The notes under the pieces were generated by a model. It ran no database searches. It saw nothing but the letters and a program-made list of their open reading frames with translations, and was not told where the DNA came from. A DNA stretch of 33,518 nt from CAYUWG01 sp964448285 (GTDB taxonomy: Bacteria; Bacteroidota; Ignavibacteria; SZUA-365). The position numbers were made by a program, and so were the translations under genes. The stretch covers positions 1 to 33,518 of the forward strand of contig CAYUWG010000040.1 of assembly GCA_964448285.1 (NCBI GenBank). The letters are read 5' to 3'. Of the stretch, positions 8,181-15,564 are shown piece after piece. Positions within the stretch are counted from its first letter, which is position 1; the number at the start of each line of letters is the position of its first letter.

Positions 8181-10784
8181 ATGATGACCGTTCATCGACT
8201 GCGATTCGTTCCAAACCTGCTCTTCACGGCAATCTTCACTGCGTTGATCGTCTCTCCGGTCGATGCGCAGGTATCCTGCTCGGTCAGCGGGCCTGATTCG
8301 ATCTTCTTCGATAAAGTCCAATTCAATCGGTACCTGCCGCCAACGTTTTCTATCTCTGTGCTGGTTACCAACGGTGCAAACGGAAATGCTGATTCCGTTG
8401 TCGTATTTCCTCGATCCAACACGAGGTTCACCGTCATTCCACCGGGGTCGAAACTTCTGTCATCCTCCATGAAGCCGGGAGATACGATAGCAACGGATTT
8501 CGCGTTCATCGTGCAGCCGCGACAGGTAAGCGGGATCGATACGCTTGTCGTGGCTGTGTCTGCGAAAGCGGGTTTGCGAACTGAGTGCCTGATTCCCATT
8601 TGGGTGGAAAAGGAATATCGTCCGGTCAATGAAATCATCTGCCCGCCGGCAAGTTCGTTGAACATCGCGTTCATGGATTCGGTGAACGACTATGTTCCGA
8701 ATCCTATCGTCTTGCCTTTGACGATGATCAATCACGGCGATGCGCCTTCGAAGGAAACGCGGCTCATTTTCGTTGCAACCCCCGGCATCGCTCCCGCGGA
8801 AGGACAGTTGCCGATACTCGATCTTGGCGTGCTTCAACCCGGGCAGCAGGTGCAGTCGAACTTTGCGTTGCGGCTCGTCAGGCGTTCGAGTGATACGACC
8901 GTCGATGTCCGTTTCAAGCTTCAGGGTAAAGGAGGGTCGGGAGATCGGATTATCGATACGATATGCAGCGTGCTGCTCACGATACCTGCGTCGCGGGAGG
9001 TTGAATTCCAGCTTGCTTGTGCAAACGACGTGCAGCTTGTTTTCAATGATGGCCGCTATTCACCGGATCCGTTTCCGTGGAGCGTAACGATACGCAATAC
9101 CGGTCTCGGTCGAGCGAAGAACGTTCGCGCTGCAGTATCGCTTCCATCGTCCGTTCGCTTCGATCCGACATCGCAGTCAGAGATATTCGTCGGAGATTTA
9201 GAGGCAGGCGGCGAGCGACGGCTCACGTGGATGCTTCGACCGAATGTTACCGCCGTCGGCGATACAAGCGAGATTTGTGTTCGCGTGTTCGATGAGTTCA
9301 ACCGCGGCGCGGAGTGCTGCGACTCGATTCGCATCCCTCCAATACGCAAGCCGGTCGCGCATGCCACGTGCGTGATCACGCCGGATTCCGTTTTCGTCGA
9401 TAGGACTTCCGGGACGTTCCTTCCATCGGAATTTCTTACGCGTGTCACCGTCTCGAACGGCGGCAGCGAGAGCATCGATTCTCTCTGGGTCGAGATTATT
9501 ATCACCGACCCCGACATCGCGTTGATGAATCCCCTTCAAACTGTAGTCTCGCTCTCACCATCGTTGCGTCCGCAGGAGCTGGTATCAGCGGAATGGCGAT
9601 TGGCTCCGCGCCCCAATCCATCTTCCCGGTCGGTGGCGTTGCTGTTTCGAATTCACGGTCGAAACATCCCGGAGTTAGAAACAACCTGCTCGGTGTTCAT
9701 CGACGCGACGTTGCTTCCGGCACTGAACTGCAGCGTCTCCATCTCGCCGGATGATACCCTGCACTTCGATACGGGTACGCGGGAATATCATCCGTTATCT
9801 CTCACGGCGACGGTTCGCAGTATCGGGCAGATAGCGGCACGGAACGTTCAGGCGACGATTCTCCTCCCGTCTTCGATAACATTGGCGACCGGCGAAAATG
9901 CCGTGAAGTATTTCAGCGCGGACGCTCTTCCCCCCGATTCGATATGGCAAGTCGTTTGGCAACTCGTTCCTCTCAAAAGACAGGAGGGTATCCTCGATTC
10001 AGTACGCGTCGAGTTTCGTACGGGAAGTGTACGAACGCTTTGCGATGACTGGATATTCATCGTTGGGATTCCACCCTTAACCGTACTGAGCATTCCATCC
10101 AACGTCGTGCAGCGATATGGTCAAACCGTCCGCATGCCGGTGCTGATCGACAACACCGATGGAAAGGACATCAACCATTTAGACCTCTCGATTTCCTATG
10201 ATGCGAGCAAGGTGGAATTCCTCGGCTTCGCGCAGGAAAACACGATGCTCTATGGATGGTTTTTCACATCGAACAGTTTTCCGGGAATGATTCGATTCAC
10301 TGCGAGTCATGAAAGCCTGCGACTTTCCGGCGAAGGGACGTTGGTGTATCTGGACTTCCGCGTCACGTTCGGCCTCGGTGACGATATCCTTCGCATATCC
10401 GGGACCGGTCTGGAATTCGATTCACTCGCAAGCTCGATCAATCGGGGTTCGGTTATGACGCGCTATCTCAATGGCGGAATCATGGTGAGCGGCGATTGTC
10501 TCTGGCCTCTGCGCGCTTCATCGAACTATGTGATTCTCTCGAGTAAACCGAATCCGTTCAATCCGAGCACGGTACTCACACTGACGTTAACCGAATCATC
10601 CCACATATCGATCGAGATCGTCAATGCTCTCGGCATCAGTATCGAGCGGCTCCTCGATAGAGTTCTGCAGAAAGGAACGCATGAGATTCCGTTCAAGGCT
10701 TCTGGTCTCCCCTCCGGCAACTATTACGCAGTAATGAAATCAGGCTCCCAAACGACCATACACGGAATGGTGTTGATCCGGTAG
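8181..10784 (+). CDS. T9SS surface protein, tandem paralogue without the VWA domain
   Basis: The 867-aa protein has a signal peptide (about residues 1-29, cleavage before Q30). Five repeats (about 31-635) correspond one to one, in order, to repeats 2-6 of the 1405-aa protein upstream. For example, the GKGG motif in its second repeat matches the same motif in the third repeat of the upstream protein, and both final repeats contain DTLHFD. A cohesin-like domain (about 640-780) starts with PSNVVQRYGQ, matching PDNLLFRYGQ upstream. The C-terminal T9SS sorting domain carries PNPFNPST and ends SGSQTTIHGMVLIR. ATG at 8181 or 8184 are both possible. It starts 54 bases after the previous stop codon, so the two genes are likely cotranscribed and arose by tandem duplication. 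The stop codon directly abuts that of the convergent GIY-YIG gene. Confidence 0.86.
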   Translation: MMTVHRLRFVPNLLFTAIFTALIVSPVDAQVSCSVSGPDSIFFDKVQFNRYLPPTFSISVLVTNGANGNADSVVVFPRSNTRFTVIPPGSKLLSSSMKPGDTIATDFAFIVQPRQVSGIDTLVVAVSAKAGLRTECLIPIWVEKEYRPVNEIICPPASSLNIAFMDSVNDYVPNPIVLPLTMINHGDAPSKETRLIFVATPGIAPAEGQLPILDLGVLQPGQQVQSNFALRLVRRSSDTTVDVRFKLQGKGGSGDRIIDTICSVLLTIPASREVEFQLACANDVQLVFNDGRYSPDPFPWSVTIRNTGLGRAKNVRAAVSLPSSVRFDPTSQSEIFVGDLEAGGERRLTWMLRPNVTAVGDTSEICVRVFDEFNRGAECCDSIRIPPIRKPVAHATCVITPDSVFVDRTSGTFLPSEFLTRVTVSNGGSESIDSLWVEIIITDPDIALMNPLQTVVSLSPSLRPQELVSAEWRLAPRPNPSSRSVALLFRIHGRNIPELETTCSVFIDATLLPALNCSVSISPDDTLHFDTGTREYHPLSLTATVRSIGQIAARNVQATILLPSSITLATGENAVKYFSADALPPDSIWQVVWQLVPLKRQEGILDSVRVEFRTGSVRTLCDDWIFIVGIPPLTVLSIPSNVVQRYGQTVRMPVLIDNTDGKDINHLDLSISYDASKVEFLGFAQENTMLYGWFFTSNSFPGMIRFTASHESLRLSGEGTLVYLDFRVTFGLGDDILRISGTGLEFDSLASSINRGSVMTRYLNGGIMVSGDCLWPLRASSNYVILSSKPNPFNPSTVLTLTLTESSHISIEIVNALGISIERLLDRVLQKGTHEIPFKASGLPSGNYYAVMKSGSQTTIHGMVLIR

Positions 10785-11117
10785 TTATTGATCCGCCTTT
10801 TCCTTGTGGTTCATCGGTTCGATTCGCATCCCGATTCTGTCAGAAATATCCTTCATTTCGGGATTGACGGAGCGAATGAGTTTTTCCTTCCATTCCTTGC
10901 GCCATGCTCTCAATTGCTCGCAACGCTGTTCGGCTAAACTGCGATCGAGATAGGCTTCGAAGTACACGAATCTCGAATTATTGAATCGATTGGGATAACC
11001 GCTATCCTTTCCGAGGCTCCTGCGCTCGAGCGCATCACGGATATCCTGTGTTATCCCTACGTAGTATGAAGAGTTGCTGTGTTTTTCCGTAAGAATGAAG
11101 ATGTAGGAATAAATCAT
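10785..11117 (-). CDS. Small GIY-YIG-family protein with altered catalytic positions
   Basis: The start at 11115-11117 gives 110 aa beginning MIYSYIFILTEK, matching the usual N-terminus of this family. Upstream in-frame ATGs at 11139-11141 and 11178-11180 would add 8 or 21 residues of no recognisable homology. The family core is clear: the Y-I-F-I-L strand, YYVGIT, then Y-F-E-A-Y, the L-R-A-W-R helix start and the typical ending NPEMKDIS. GIY-YIG proteins are nucleases of the UvrC / homing endonuclease fold. The helix after YYVGIT reads QDIRDALERR, where the family normally has an R-L-x-x-H pattern, so the catalytic Arg seems to be Ala and the His is Arg. The usual Glu of the REKQLK segment appears to be Cys (QRCEQLR). 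Nuclease activity is therefore doubtful. These alignments were made by eye. Confidence 0.75.
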   Translation of the reverse strand: MIYSYIFILTEKHSNSSYYVGITQDIRDALERRSLGKDSGYPNRFNNSRFVYFEAYLDRSLAEQRCEQLRAWRKEWKEKLIRSVNPEMKDISDRIGMRIEPMNHKEKADQ

Positions 11118-11267
11118 ATCCAAAGCACTCAAGTGAAACATTCCCGGGTTGTCCCGGCGTGGTGTTGATTTGTGTTTCACCGCACCATCGGTTTGCTCGA
11201 CCCGATTGTCAGTGCCTCGATACCTTCCTCCAAATCTCCCTTACTGGTTCAGAACTCGATGATTGAT

Positions 11268-11294
11268 GGCTTCGATTCGGCTGCTACCGAAGCC
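11268..11294. repeat. Inverted repeat in the gap upstream of the GIY-YIG gene
   Basis: GGCTTCG (11268-11274) pairs with CGAAGCC (11288-11294) around a 13-base loop. No T-run follows on either strand, so it does not look like an intrinsic terminator. It lies between the end of the DUF1501 gene and the GIY-YIG gene, both on the minus strand. Its function is unknown. Confidence 0.4.
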
Positions 11295-11364
11295 GTGCTC
11301 CAAAATATCATTCCGAAGTAAAAAAGCAACGCATCGAACAATACTTTTTTCTCGGAATGAATGC

Positions 11365-12909
11365 CTACCGTAAGACCATCATCGTTCGCGTTACGCGTTG
11401 CTCGCCAACACGAAGCTGGTAAAAATATCGCCCCGCAGGGATGCGATCTTCCGTGAAAGGAATCAGGTGTTTGCCTTCGGAGAAGACTCCTTTCGCGAGC
11501 GTCGTGATCGTTCGTCCGTCCATGCCGATGAGCACGAGCTCCACAGCGGAAGCGGCAGCAAGTGAGAATGTGATGGTCGTTCCGCTCAATGTGCTGAACG
11601 GATTCGGATAGTTCTGAAGGAGTTCGAACTCAATCGGACGTGTCGGGACATCCACGTTGACAGAGGAACGCAGAATCGGCAGCGGGATGAACCTTCCACC
11701 GAGGAGTTGGGTGACGTCGTCCTTCGGAACGTTGAACCAATGTTCGAGAATCTCGGAATAAATCTGACGGTAGTCGAAGTTGTAAATGAAATCACCGCTC
11801 GAATCGGTGAGGTCGAAATCCGGATCGGCGCCGAGAACACCGCTGTTGACCGGCTCGCCGAAAAGGAATTGCGATGATGCAGTGCCATGGTCCGTGCCGA
11901 GACTCCCGTTCTCGCGGTTGCGGCGACCGAACTCCGACATCGTCATGCCGACCACGTTTGCAGAGAGACCCTGATTTTGCATGTCGAGAATGAATTGTTC
12001 CGACGCATCGGAAAGTGTGCGAAGAAGATTCGTATGAGCACCTGCCTGATTGCTATGCGTGTCGAAGCCGCCGAGATAAACCATGAAGATCTTCGACTTC
12101 AACCCGCCGGAAATCAGTCGGGCGACGAGCCGTAACTGCTGCGCGAGTCCAGCATTGGAGTATGTCCCGACGTTTCGCCCGGTATTGAATGCATCGTTGA
12201 TTCGCTGCGAGTACTGGTCGCTCTGTTCTTTGATTGCACGAACGAACAGGTACTCCTCGCCATAGGGCGTGCCGCCGGGCACCGGTTCGTCCAGGACGTT
12301 TCTCCCCAAACGGAAAAACGTATCAGGGTCGGCAAGCGTGATGCCCATGTTTCCTTTATCGCTCTGCAACATCAGCGAAAGCGTCCCGCCTATCTGCACG
12401 GCGAATGGATCGGGAGGGAGCTGCAATGGAAAGGACGGATATGCGAACTCGAGGTACCGTCCGAGCCAGCCGGTGTTCAGAACGGCGCTTGCGCCAGACG
12501 CTGTCAGCCAGATATCCTCCGAACGAAAGTGCGATCTGTTCGGATTGTCATATCCAACACCCTGGACAGCCACGAGCTTGCCGGAATTGAAGAGGTTCGT
12601 CATCCCGGTCATGACCGGATGAAAGCCCATCGTTGGATTCGCAATCTTCAATACTTGATTCGGCGGAATACCGAGAGTTGGTCTGTTCTGATAATACTTC
12701 GGGTCGGTATACGGGATGAACGTGTTCAATCCGTCATTGCCGCCGAAGAGTTGTACGACGACAAGAACGTTGTCGTTCTGATTCCACAGTTCAGGACGAA
12801 TGAACCGATGCGATCCTGCATGAACGGGAATGCCGCCGAAGTACAGCGGCACCGATGCAACACCGGCTGAAGCGTAGAGGGAGTTCTTGAGAAAGTCGCG
12901 ACGTTTCAT
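11365..12909 (-). CDS. DUF1501 protein with twin-arginine-like N-terminus and T9SS sorting domain
   Basis: The start at 12907-12909 gives 514 aa beginning MKRRDFLKNSLYASAGVASV, a twin-arginine (Tat) style signal with RRDFLK. The minus-strand sequence AGGAC, a few bases before this ATG, is a reasonable ribosome binding site; the longer open frame upstream overlaps the preceding gene and is unlikely. The body is a DUF1501 (alkaline-phosphatase-superfamily-like) domain with LVVVQLFGGNDGLNTF, GGFDTHSNQ and MTMSEFGRR, the metal-ligand-type motifs of this family. The C-terminus (YPNPFSTLSG onward, ending RTMMVLR) is a T9SS sorting domain. The protein is therefore predicted to be exported and surface-located. 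It follows the DUF1800 gene by 43 bases, a pairing common in Bacteroidota and Planctomycetota. The substrate is unknown. Confidence 0.9.
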   Translation of the reverse strand: MKRRDFLKNSLYASAGVASVPLYFGGIPVHAGSHRFIRPELWNQNDNVLVVVQLFGGNDGLNTFIPYTDPKYYQNRPTLGIPPNQVLKIANPTMGFHPVMTGMTNLFNSGKLVAVQGVGYDNPNRSHFRSEDIWLTASGASAVLNTGWLGRYLEFAYPSFPLQLPPDPFAVQIGGTLSLMLQSDKGNMGITLADPDTFFRLGRNVLDEPVPGGTPYGEEYLFVRAIKEQSDQYSQRINDAFNTGRNVGTYSNAGLAQQLRLVARLISGGLKSKIFMVYLGGFDTHSNQAGAHTNLLRTLSDASEQFILDMQNQGLSANVVGMTMSEFGRRNRENGSLGTDHGTASSQFLFGEPVNSGVLGADPDFDLTDSSGDFIYNFDYRQIYSEILEHWFNVPKDDVTQLLGGRFIPLPILRSSVNVDVPTRPIEFELLQNYPNPFSTLSGTTITFSLAAASAVELVLIGMDGRTITTLAKGVFSEGKHLIPFTEDRIPAGRYFYQLRVGEQRVTRTMMVLR

Positions 12910-12952
12910 GTGAGTGTCCTGTTTTCTTTGAGGAATCCTTTGACCTGTGGAA

Positions 12953-14473
12953 TCAATGCAGTTGGAAATCCGGTGCTTCGACAATCCGCAAGAGCAAATT
13001 GCGAAGGTTCGTATCGGCATTCGGCGAGTTGATATTCCATTCATATACCGGTGCGTTGTTAAGCATCGTTTTCAAATAGGAATCCCGTCTCGTGTCGGAA
13101 ACCTTCTGCGGCAGGAGAAGGAGGAGGATGTTATCGATGAGTTTGTTCGCGTCGGCATAGTCATCGAACGACTTGGCCCAGGCGATGACATCGATCGGAG
13201 TTTGCGACGTGCCGCCGGGGATTTGTCCGGTAATGAATCGTCCTGCGAAGCTCTTTCGATACGGATAGGTCGTCGTGCTGATCCATGTTCGATAGCCTTC
13301 CCAGCCGGCAACATTCGGCGGATCGAGCAGGTGTTGTTCGAGCGTTTTCATATCGGAGACAAGACGACTGCTCCCGGGATTGGTGGCGAATTGCCGCGCC
13401 ATGCCGAGCTCGAATACTGACGGGCTTTTTATCATCGCGCCGATGTTGACGTCATCGAAGAAGTGCGCACTCTTCAGCAACGTCGCGAGGACGGGCTTGA
13501 TCTGATAATCGTTGTCGCGAAAAACTTGCGCAAGCGCATCGACAACGACACCGTCGACGGCTTGCGGGTTGTTGTACACGAATGCGAGATAGAGCTTCCG
13601 GCAAATGAACTTCGCAACCGCGGGATCTTCGAAAATGATGTCCACGACTTCATCCCCTTCGAAGCGACCATCGAGCGAAGAACGACCGAGGATCGTTCGC
13701 CCCATGAACGTCTTATTGTTCGCATCATGGAACAAGGGATTGAACGTCGAATCATACGTGACGAATTCATCTAAGCGCCAACCGGTGAGGCATCGCGCCG
13801 CTTCCTTGATGTCCTGTTCCGTATAGTGCCCTTCTCCCATCGTAAAGAGTTCCATCAACTCCCGTCCGTAATTCTCATTCGGATTCGTTCCGATGTTGAT
13901 GTCGCCGTTGAGGTAGCGAAGCATCGCTGGATCGTGGTTGACTTCTTTCATGAGGTCGCGAAAACTCCCTGTCGCGAACTGCCGGAAAAGCATGTTCTGT
14001 TGGTAGATGTATTGCGGGATATGAATCTCTTTCCCCTCGGCGGTAATATGGCCGTGCCAGAAGAGGATCATTTTCTCGTGGACGTTCATCCCGCTCTGCA
14101 CCATGAGGTCCGCCCACCAGGAACGAAGGACATCCATCAGAGACTTGTTTCTCGATTCATACTGTGTTCGCTCCTCCTGCGTCGTTGGGCGGTCAAAGAT
14201 CTCGTTGACCCATGATCCGGGCACAGGCGGATCGCTCACCGGCGCGAGCAACAGTTCGACCAACTCGTCAGGAGTTTTTCCTTCGAGGGATTTCAGTTCA
14301 GACCAGGAAGGGAAAAAAGTCGCTCTTCGCAGAAGGTGAGAAATCCTACGTAAATCCCATGGCTGTTGGGGCGAAGGGACATAGGGTTCGATACCGCTTT
14401 GTGCGCGGCGCTGCGCACCGTAGAGCATGGGAGGAAGCTTTGGACGGCGGCGTGGGGTTTTTGAAGATGGCAT
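12953..14473 (-). CDS. DUF1800 family protein
   Basis: The 506-aa protein shows the hallmarks of DUF1800: RRISHLLRRATFFPSWSELK near the N-terminus, MLFRQFATGSFRDLMKEV, NENYGRELMELFTMGEGHYT, AARCLTGWR, and PPNVAGWEGYRTWI toward the C-terminus. The family function is not established; members are regularly encoded next to DUF1501 proteins, as here, and are thought to act with them outside the cytoplasm. No clear signal peptide is visible: the first 40 residues are basic and proline-rich (SSKTPRRRPKLPP). It is the first gene of a two-gene operon with the DUF1501 gene. The start at 14471-14473 has no strong Shine-Dalgarno sequence. Confidence 0.9.
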   Translation of the reverse strand: MPSSKTPRRRPKLPPMLYGAQRRAQSGIEPYVPSPQQPWDLRRISHLLRRATFFPSWSELKSLEGKTPDELVELLLAPVSDPPVPGSWVNEIFDRPTTQEERTQYESRNKSLMDVLRSWWADLMVQSGMNVHEKMILFWHGHITAEGKEIHIPQYIYQQNMLFRQFATGSFRDLMKEVNHDPAMLRYLNGDINIGTNPNENYGRELMELFTMGEGHYTEQDIKEAARCLTGWRLDEFVTYDSTFNPLFHDANNKTFMGRTILGRSSLDGRFEGDEVVDIIFEDPAVAKFICRKLYLAFVYNNPQAVDGVVVDALAQVFRDNDYQIKPVLATLLKSAHFFDDVNIGAMIKSPSVFELGMARQFATNPGSSRLVSDMKTLEQHLLDPPNVAGWEGYRTWISTTTYPYRKSFAGRFITGQIPGGTSQTPIDVIAWAKSFDDYADANKLIDNILLLLLPQKVSDTRRDSYLKTMLNNAPVYEWNINSPNADTNLRNLLLRIVEAPDFQLH

Positions 14474-14829
14474 CGTTGAGCAGGAGGATGAATGAATGGT
14501 GGTCGAATCTACATCTGTCCCTGTGAGCTTTACAAGTATGGAGACAGTTTATCCCACTCAAGGGTTACACATTGAACAAAACAGATGCTTACATCTTCTT
14601 GGCTCGCGGCTCATAGCTGACGGCTGATGGCCTTCGGAGGATTGGAGGAACGATGTGAGGCAGGAAAAGAATGAGTATATGAATGACCGTCTGCTTTGCC
14701 TCGACTCGTTGCCCCCTGACTTCAACGCGCGCGTTATTCCTCCTGCGAGCGTTGTGAGGCAGACGAATGCGAAATCAAGAGTCTGCGATCCGTCCGACGA
14801 CAATCTCGATCATCGTACGACGAGTTTAC
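14474..14829. other. Gene-free stretch of 356 bases with a repeat-like fragment
   Basis: No convincing gene is present. Two short overlapping open frames on opposite strands have no recognisable product. Around 14610-14635 lies a phrase of the type GCTCATAGCTGACGGCTGAT, which resembles the AGCTGA/GGCTGA-rich intergenic repeats scattered through many bacterial genomes. The right part is GC-rich and might be decayed coding sequence. The promoter for the DUF1800 gene should lie near 14480-14560, but I cannot pick it out. Confidence 0.4.
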
Positions 14830-15255
14830 TTACTGCATGGCTTTCGGGCCGACGCCGGAACGAAAATGCCACTCAATAATCGTGTAAACTTGTTGTGAGC
14901 GCTGCCAGTCGTTAAGCTGGCTCCACGCAACAGCATTATCAGACGAGCTTATGTTTCGCCATAGCGCGGTCACACTCGTACGTTTTCCGGCCTTTGAAAC
15001 GAACGACACGGAAACTTTATCCGGGAAGCGAAGATCCACAACCGCTTTCATTTCACCTGCGGGGTCTTCATAGCAGAGCACCCGCTCCTGAAGTTCGAGT
15101 CGCGGCTGCAGGACATAACCGAACGCCCGGATGGCATTGCTCTCGATCCGAACGATTCCTTCATCGCCGTGAATCGTGATCGAAGAAAAGCTCACTTGCG
15201 CTTGCGCATTGCCGGATATCGCCACTATCAGCAGCAGCAGTGTTTTCAAGTTCAT
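14830..15255 (-). CDS. Small secreted protein of unknown function
   Basis: The ATG at 15253-15255 gives 141 aa. It is chosen because the strong Shine-Dalgarno AAGGAG ends six bases upstream; the adjacent ATG at 15256-15258 is only three bases away, and an ATG at 15270 would place the site inside the gene. The N-terminus MNLKTLLLLIVAISGNAQAQ is a Sec signal peptide with an AQA cleavage site. The mature part of about 120 residues is mostly beta-like, with two aromatic stretches near the end (WSQLNDWQRSQQVYTIIEWH). I do not recognise a family. It is divergent from uvrA, with about 310 bases between them that contain three inverted repeats. The location is periplasm or beyond. Confidence 0.75.
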   Translation of the reverse strand: MNLKTLLLLIVAISGNAQAQVSFSSITIHGDEGIVRIESNAIRAFGYVLQPRLELQERVLCYEDPAGEMKAVVDLRFPDKVSVSFVSKAGKRTSVTALWRNISSSDNAVAWSQLNDWQRSQQVYTIIEWHFRSGVGPKAMQ

Positions 15256-15384
15256 CATTGTCTCCTTCATGGGTATCGTTTATTCCTTTCTTTCTATGAA
15301 TCGTACGCTCTTCATTTTGGCGCCGAGGGTTTCAGATGACGTGTGCAAACTCGTGCATTCCTCAACGGGATTCAATACGTGATC

Positions 15385-15404
15385 ACACCTATTTTTATAG
15401 GTGT
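15385..15404. repeat. Perfect 8-bp hairpin in the uvrA leader region
   Basis: ACACCTAT pairs with ATAGGTGT around a TTTT loop. It is a perfect inverted repeat between the divergent small secreted protein gene and uvrA. No T-run follows the stem, so an operator or a structured RNA leader is as likely as a terminator. Confidence 0.55.
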
Positions 15405-15431
15405 TTCTACTCATTTTTCCCTGGGTGTCTT

Positions 15432-15453
15432 CTCCTAACCATCGGGTTAGGAG
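15432..15453. repeat. Perfect 9-bp hairpin overlapping a Shine-Dalgarno-like sequence
   Basis: CTCCTAACC pairs with GGTTAGGAG around an ATCG loop. The right arm overlaps AGGAGGAG, a strong Shine-Dalgarno-like sequence, followed at 15462 by GTG and a 26-codon open frame that stops at the TGA overlapping 15539-15541. A leader peptide with a sequestered ribosome binding site is conceivable but unproven. Confidence 0.5.
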
Positions 15454-15525
15454 GAGAACATGTGAAAGGAATGGCCGACGAAGAAGGTGAGGTTTGTAAA
15501 TCGGAGTATGCCCGGCTAACTTCAA

Positions 15526-15555
15526 CGGACATGTCTCGATGAAACGGCATGTCCG
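15526..15555. repeat. 8-bp inverted repeat just upstream of the uvrA start
   Basis: CGGACATG (15526-15533) pairs with CATGTCCG (15548-15555) around a 14-base loop, ending ten bases before the proposed uvrA ATG. It is the third inverted repeat in about 170 bases. It could be a regulator binding site for uvrA, whose family is often damage-induced, but it does not match a LexA box that I know. Confidence 0.45.
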
Positions 15556-15564
15556 AAGTGATCC

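Noticed and set aside
12910..13044. A 45-codon N-terminal extension of the DUF1501 protein
   Set aside because: It overlaps the end of the DUF1800 gene, and the RRDFLK signal with a ribosome binding site begins at 12909.
14558..14879. Overlapping small frames on both strands in the gap after the DUF1800 gene
   Set aside because: There is no ribosome binding site, no recognisable domain, and part of it is repeat-like sequence.
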